Assembly: GCF_046536515.1 (NCBI RefSeq)
Contig: NZ_JAWDMQ010000020.1
Coordinates: forward strand, 1 to 26,243
DNA from: Caldisphaera sp046536515
GTDB taxonomy: Archaea; Thermoproteota; Thermoprotei_A; Sulfolobales; Acidilobaceae
Direction: 5' to 3'
Length of the DNA: 26,243 nt
In this document: positions 23,240 through 26,243 of the stretch, one piece after another
Numbering within the stretch: the first letter of the stretch is position 1
Layout: each line of letters starts with the position of its first letter
Notes under the pieces: model-generated
Told to the model about the DNA's origin: nothing
Databases searched by the model: none
What the model saw: only the letters and a program-made list of their open reading frames with translations
Position numbers and translations under genes: made by a program

Positions 23240-24397
23240 ATGCAATTCGATAAATATAGAGGTAAGGGAATAAAGTTGAAAGATAAAAACTATAAATTTA
23301 AATGCATAAAATGTGGTTATGAAACAGAAGAAGAACTCACTTTCTGTCCTAAGTGCAAAGGACTTATGCAGATAGTTTATACTGATTTTAAATGGAGTAT
23401 CGATTCAAATACTCCATCTATTTGGAGGTATAAATCTATGCTCCCAGAAACTCAGAAAGTTGTAACTTTAAATGAGGGTTTAACGCCTATAAAAAGAATA
23501 AATGGTATTTTAAGTAAGTTGGAAACAAATAACCCCACAGGAGTTTACACTGATAGAGCTTCTTCTCTGCTGTTATCTGTATTTAATAATAAAACAATCG
23601 AAACTAGTTATGAGGAAGATTTTACTATTTCTCTTTCTCATTACGCTAAAAAAGCTGGTATAAAATTAAAAGTAGAAGTAGTACCAGATCAAGCTGATCC
23701 TCAGGATTTGATTGTTATAAATAAACTTGGTTCAGAGATATCGTTTAGCGACAAAAATTATAAATATGGATTAGTTTATGAAAATCCTTATACAATTGAG
23801 GGATTGAAGACCATCTCTTACGAGATTTATGAGACAAAACCGAAGGCAGATAAAATATATGTACCAGCGCAATCCGGTATTTTAGTTTATGCCATAGCTA
23901 AAGGTTTTCAAGAGTTAAAGGAACTAAGAAACGATTTTAAAGATTATGAAATAATAGCTGTTAAGTTACGTTATACAGATTTGCCAGAAATTTTAAAATA
24001 TTCTAAATATAAAATTAAAATATCAGAAGTTTCATCAAAGGAAGCCTTAGAATCTATAATAGAACTGTCTAAAAAAGGCCTAAATTTAAAACCATTAGCA
24101 TCGGTTGCATATTCAATGGCAAAAATAGAAGGTGATGGCATAGCGATTATTACTGGAAAAAGAAGATTTTACTTATCAGAAACTGTAAAAATTACAAAAT
24201 TAAGAAGGGATATCATGAATTTGTTTTCTGATAACAGGAAAAGAACTGCATATGAAATATGGAATGATCTTGGGAAATATTCCTTAAAAGGTATCTATAA
24301 ATCTCTAGTTATGATGGTAAATAACGGTGAATTATGTGAAGATTTTATGCTAAGAGGTCAAAGGAAGATAAAAGTTTACTGGAAGTGCAATGATTAA
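23240..24397 (+). CDS. Threonine-synthase-like protein lacking the PLP lysine, with C-terminal winged helix
   Basis: 385 residues. An N-terminal zinc ribbon (C22, C25, C36, C39) and LNEGLTPIKRI match archaeal threonine synthases. Where those have NPTGSFKDR, with the lysine that binds PLP, this has NPTGVYTDR (98-106): threonine replaces lysine. The phosphate-binding loop is also altered (PAQSGILVYAIAKGFQEL). The last 65 residues (321-385: LRRDIMNLFSDNRKRTAYEI, then a helix and GELCEDFMLRGQRKIKVYW) look like a winged helix. So it is probably not an enzyme but a ligand-sensing regulator, perhaps of threonine or related amino acids; that role is inference. It follows the macrodomain gene by 28 bp. 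Confidence 0.8.
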   Translation: MQFDKYRGKGIKLKDKNYKFKCIKCGYETEEELTFCPKCKGLMQIVYTDFKWSIDSNTPSIWRYKSMLPETQKVVTLNEGLTPIKRINGILSKLETNNPTGVYTDRASSLLLSVFNNKTIETSYEEDFTISLSHYAKKAGIKLKVEVVPDQADPQDLIVINKLGSEISFSDKNYKYGLVYENPYTIEGLKTISYEIYETKPKADKIYVPAQSGILVYAIAKGFQELKELRNDFKDYEIIAVKLRYTDLPEILKYSKYKIKISEVSSKEALESIIELSKKGLNLKPLASVAYSMAKIEGDGIAIITGKRRFYLSETVKITKLRRDIMNLFSDNRKRTAYEIWNDLGKYSLKGIYKSLVMMVNNGELCEDFMLRGQRKIKVYWKCND

Positions 24398-24408
24398 TAA
24401 TTATATAA

Positions 24409-24475
24409 AATCTGTCCATGCTTTGAAGTATTCCTTGAGGTCTGTAACATTTTACGTAACTACTCGTTATTTTTA
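24409..24475 (+). repeat. Degenerate left-end repeat of the tnpB element family (copy 4)
   Basis: AATCTGTCC, then CTTTGAAGTATTCCTTGAGG and, at its end, ACTCGTTATT. The first and last parts match the copies at 11168 and 19424 (the latter also has ACTCGTTATT at its far end), and the middle matches the inverted copy at 11285-11325. Confidence 0.45.
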
Positions 24476-24579
24476 ATTATTTTTAATCCTTTTAACGCTA
24501 TATTGCGTATTTAGGGTCTCCATATTTGTCATGACCCATTGATGATATTTTTGAGTGAAATATAACTTGAACCATATGT

Positions 24580-24610
24580 TAACGGAAAAATTTATAAACT
24601 TTTTCCGTTA
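24580..24610 (+). promoter_or_regulatory. Strong archaeal promoter with an inverted repeat around the TATA box
   Basis: TAACGGAAAAA (24580-24590) and TTTTTCCGTTA (24600-24610) are perfect 11-bp inverted arms around TTTATAAAC (24591-24599). The box is a textbook crenarchaeal TATA with a purine-rich BRE (GGAAAAA) before it. A start about 25 nt downstream would fall at 24620-24623, right at the beginning of a GC-rich structured segment. The symmetry suggests binding by a dimeric repressor. Confidence 0.6.
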
Positions 24611-24620
24611 TCATTAAATC

Positions 24621-24752
24621 GGAAGGTGCCACAATGAAGTCAATGAGCAGTCGAGAGGTGGAGGAAGGCACCCAATGAAACTCCCCATGTCGTGGCTGGG
24701 AGTCCATACTCCCTAACCTAGGCGTGGGGAGGAGAAGAGGAGTGATGAGGCC
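24621..24752 (+). ncRNA. Candidate structured non-coding RNA (possibly guide-RNA-like)
   Basis: A GC-rich block in AT-rich DNA with matched stems: GGTGCC (24625-24630) with GGCACC (24667-24672); CTCCCCATG (24681-24689) with CGTGGGGAG (24723-24731, one G-U pair); inside it GGGAGT (24698-24703) with ACTCCC (24708-24713), loop CCAT. It starts at the expected distance from a strong promoter. Its first 20 bases (GAAGGTGCCACAATGAAGTC) resemble the start of the tnpB right end (GAAGGTGTGTCGTGAAGTC at 16470-16488). It also has GTGATGA near the end but no CTGA boxes that make a C/D RNA. Not RNase P, SRP or a tRNA by size and motifs. Confidence 0.5.
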
Positions 24753-24791
24753 TTGTGAATAATGGTCATTAAAAGTGACTATTAATCACAA
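24753..24791 (+). repeat. Long hairpin, 16 pairs
   Basis: TTGTGAATAATGGTCA (24753-24768) pairs with TGACTATTAATCACAA (24776-24791) with one mismatch and one G-U, loop of 7. It follows the candidate RNA directly and may end, stabilise or be processed from it. Confidence 0.6.
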
Positions 24792-24798
24792 TAAAGGC

Positions 24799-24847
24799 AG
24801 AACTCTAAAGGATTAACTTCTTTGTAAATGTTAATCTGATAAGTTCT
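24799..24847 (+). repeat. Nested hairpin
   Basis: Outer stem AGAACT (24799-24804) with AGTTCT (24842-24847); inner stem GATTAAC (24811-24817) with GTTAATC (24830-24836). Both stems are perfect and nested, which is unlikely to be chance next to the other structures. Confidence 0.5.
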
Positions 24848-24921
24848 ACAATGAAATATAGAGTTTTCTTATTGATTATAAGATTTTACCTGTTGTGTTA
24901 TTTAATATGTTTTTCATCTTT

Positions 24922-24962
24922 ATGCACCATAGACTCCGTCCGTGAAGCCAGTGTATTTTACT
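24922..24962 (+). repeat. Right-end-like sequence of the tnpB element family
   Basis: TGCACCA, then CTCCGTCCGTGA (24934-24945; identical to 16506-16517 in the full element) and a TATTTTAC end. The TGCACCA part and TGAAG match 19681-19719. Confidence 0.55.
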
Positions 24963-24980
24963 TAAAATCTTTTATCAACA

Positions 24981-25652
24981 TTAAAAAGCAAGGTTTATTG
25001 CTTCTTTTATATCACAAAGAGAATTCACTTTAATTGTATTATATCTTTTTAGTAAATTTTCATCAATGGGTACACGTATATCCCCGTTTGTTAGATATAT
25101 TTTCCTTATTTTTGCTTCACTAAATGAAATAATATCATATATTGTATCTCCAACTGCAAAAATTATGTCTTCTGGCCTTAAAGATGACTTTTGTAATGCT
25201 AAAATTGTGGGCTCGGGGTCTGGTTTTCCTTTGATTACATCATCACCAGATATTAAAACATCTGGATTAATGTTTATTTTTTCTAATACCTTTAAAGCAG
25301 TAATTTTTAATGATGAAGTTACAATAAGTATCTTTATATGCTTTTCTCTGAGATTATTTATTAGTTGTGTAGCACATGGCATCGGTTCAGCATATTTCAT
25401 AATATAAGGTGCAAAGATGGAGCTCTTAATTTCTAGCAGTTTTTTTGCTAGTTCGTTCTTTTTATTTACCTCTTTTATGCCTGCTTTTTCTATTAAAATT
25501 AACGCAATATCCATAGCTCTTTTGCCCAATAAAGATTCCATATCTATATTTAATTCGAATCCTAATTGTTTTAATGAAAGTTCCCATGCTATTTTATGCG
25601 CCTTAGCTGTGCTGGCAAGCGTTCCATCTAAATCAAACACTGCTCCTTTCAA
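24981..25652 (-). CDS. HAD-superfamily phosphatase (phosphoglycolate phosphatase/beta-phosphoglucomutase-like)
   Basis: 223 residues. FDLDGTL (D7 nucleophile, D9 acid/base), VTSS for motif II, GKPDPEP lysine for motif III, and AVGDTIYDI for motif IV: a complete active site. A helical cap (about 15-80) makes it subfamily I, like phosphoglycolate phosphatases and sugar phosphatases. Substrate unknown. The start is TTG at 25652 with GGGAT 5 nt upstream. It faces away from the PadR gene across about 110 bp, so the two may share a control region. Confidence 0.85.
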   Translation of the reverse strand: MKGAVFDLDGTLASTAKAHKIAWELSLKQLGFELNIDMESLLGKRAMDIALILIEKAGIKEVNKKNELAKKLLEIKSSIFAPYIMKYAEPMPCATQLINNLREKHIKILIVTSSLKITALKVLEKININPDVLISGDDVIKGKPDPEPTILALQKSSLRPEDIIFAVGDTIYDIISFSEAKIRKIYLTNGDIRVPIDENLLKRYNTIKVNSLCDIKEAINLAF

Positions 25653-25764
25653 TTTTAATCCCTGTTGTATTTTTTAACAGAAAAATATAAACACAAATTT
25701 TATATTTTACGATAATAAAAATTATTTAAGGGATAGAATATTTAAGTTAAATAGAGTGTTAAAA

Positions 25765-26115
25765 ATGCCTAAAGAAAGAAAAAAGATGCTAAAAGGAATA
25801 ATATCATTAATGATATTAAAGATGCTTTATGAAAAGCCAATACATGGATATGAAATTAATAAAGAAATTTCATTAAAAATAGGAGAAGAACTTTCTCCAG
25901 GTTATGTTTATGTTTTGTTAAAAGTTATGTCTAATAAAGGTTTGATTAATGCAAAAAGAGAAAGCAATAATAGGGGACAAAAGCTTACAGAATATTATAT
26001 AACTGACAAAGGAATAGAATTTCTTAAGAAGCACAAAAATGTTTTGGAAAAGGGTAGATTAATGATAGATGAGATATTAAATACTATAAACAAAATCGAA
26101 AAGAGCAATGTTTGA
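25765..26115 (+). CDS. PadR-family transcriptional regulator
   Basis: 116 residues from the ATG at 25765. LMILKMLYEKPIHGYEINKE, then ELSPGYVYVLLKVMSNKGLI and RGQKLTEYYITDKGIEFLKK form the PadR winged helix (the 'HGYEI' and 'GYVYxxLKxMxxKGLI' motifs are diagnostic), with a short C-terminal dimer helix. PadR proteins are repressors answering small molecules. A TATA-like AATATTTAAG at about 25737-25746 lies some 25 nt before the ATG, so the mRNA is probably leaderless; a GTG at 25756 is possible but less likely. It is divergent from the HAD gene. Confidence 0.85.
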   Translation: MPKERKKMLKGIISLMILKMLYEKPIHGYEINKEISLKIGEELSPGYVYVLLKVMSNKGLINAKRESNNRGQKLTEYYITDKGIEFLKKHKNVLEKGRLMIDEILNTINKIEKSNV

Positions 26116-26123
26116 TTTTTAGA

Positions 26124-26243
26124 TTACTTTATGGTTTCTTTTGCAGTTTCTCCAATTATTTTAATTCCTTCTTTAAGCTTATCAACGCTTGGATAACTGA
26201 AGTTCACTCTCATAGCATTTGAACCGCTTCCATCTGCAAAGAA
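26124..26243 (-). CDS. Second copy of the LysN-type aminotransferase, C-terminal end only
   Basis: Encodes the last 39 residues (starting FFADGSGSNAMRVNFSYP and ending AKETIK) and stop of an aminotransferase whose remaining part lies beyond the window. It is identical at every base to 3369-3488, and the match extends one base further, to 26123, before the sequences part. It converges on the PadR gene with only 8 bp between stops. It may be a recent duplicate gene, a partial duplication or an assembly repeat; the window does not show which. Confidence 0.8.
   Translation of the reverse strand, partial: FFADGSGSNAMRVNFSYPSVDKLKEGIKIIGETAKETIK

Larger units (their letters stand above)
24398..24980. 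other. 583-bp non-coding region with many hairpins and element ends
   Basis: No convincing protein gene. From left to right: a degenerate left-end repeat (24409-24475), a promoter with an 11-bp inverted repeat around its TATA box (24580-24610), a GC-rich structured segment (24621-24752), a 16-pair hairpin (24753-24791), a nested hairpin (24799-24847) and a right-end-like stretch (24922-24962). Together it could be a tnpB-less relative of the element at 15257, or an RNA gene inside one. Confidence 0.5.

Noticed and set aside
24851..25033. 60-codon ORF rich in Leu, Ile and Phe
   Set aside because: It crosses the right-end-like repeat and runs into the end of the HAD gene on the other strand; no ribosome site.
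1..26243. CRISPR array
   Set aside because: No regularly spaced direct repeats with unique spacers were seen; the repeats present are element ends and hairpins.

Overview
The window looks like part of the chromosome of a thermophilic archaeon of the Thermoproteota (Crenarchaeota). It is strongly AT-rich (about 30% GC by eye). Gene starts carry a GGTG/GGTGA/GAGG Shine-Dalgarno motif about 5-7 nt before the start, and TTG and GTG starts are common. The tRNA has an archaeal bulge-helix-bulge intron, and the protein families are crenarchaeal in type. A Caldisphaera/Acidilobales-like organism would fit, but that is a guess from composition and gene content.

Layout. 1-114: 5' part of a KaiC/RecA-like ATPase (minus). 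174-677: wreck of an IS607-type transposon, with the start of tnpA joined to the end of tnpB. 836-2978 (minus): aroQ, a class I aminotransferase and tyrA, an overlapping operon for the end of tyrosine/phenylalanine synthesis. 3369-4580 (minus): a second PLP aminotransferase of the LysN type. 4741-4838: intron-containing tRNA-Thr(CGU). 4895-9514 (plus): alanyl-tRNA editing protein AlaX, an unknown protein, glycogen synthase and a GH57 glycosidase. 9589-10287 (minus): an orphan with weak resemblance to the C-terminal domain of lantibiotic dehydratases. 10632-15039: a His-rich NifX-like protein, a duplicated-permease ABC transporter whose ATPase is frameshifted near its start, and a cation diffusion facilitator fused to a NifX-like tail. 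15257-16533: a tnpB-only transposon with one amber stop. 16705-19251: a CPA2 antiporter and a sugar-phosphate nucleotidyltransferase that seems to start at AUU. 19508-22508: a 55-residue ORF, a class III aminotransferase, three small proteins (winged helix, membrane, HTH), a small unknown protein and another NifX-like protein. 22669-24397: a macrodomain protein and a threonine-synthase-like protein that lacks the PLP lysine and ends in a winged helix. 24409-24962: a non-coding segment full of hairpins. 24981-26115: a HAD phosphatase and a PadR regulator. 26124-26243: the end of a second, nucleotide-identical copy of the 3369 aminotransferase.

How it fits together. Three metabolic themes are visible: aromatic amino acid synthesis, glycogen metabolism (synthase, GH57 enzyme, nucleotidyltransferase) and amino-group transfer. 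Three NifX-like domains and a metal efflux protein suggest metal handling. Mobile DNA is mainly tnpB-type. One full element (15257) and several shorter segments share its ends: a left-end motif starting AATCTGACC at 11168, 15257, 19424 and, degenerate, 24409, with an inverted relative at 11325, and a right-end motif ending near TAGTTTAC at 16533, 19719 and 24962.

Most worth following up: the exact 121-bp duplication at the window end, the structured GC-rich transcript candidate at 24621-24752 behind a palindromic TATA promoter, the pseudo-threonine-synthase regulator candidate, the AUU start, and the lantibiotic-dehydratase-like orphan.
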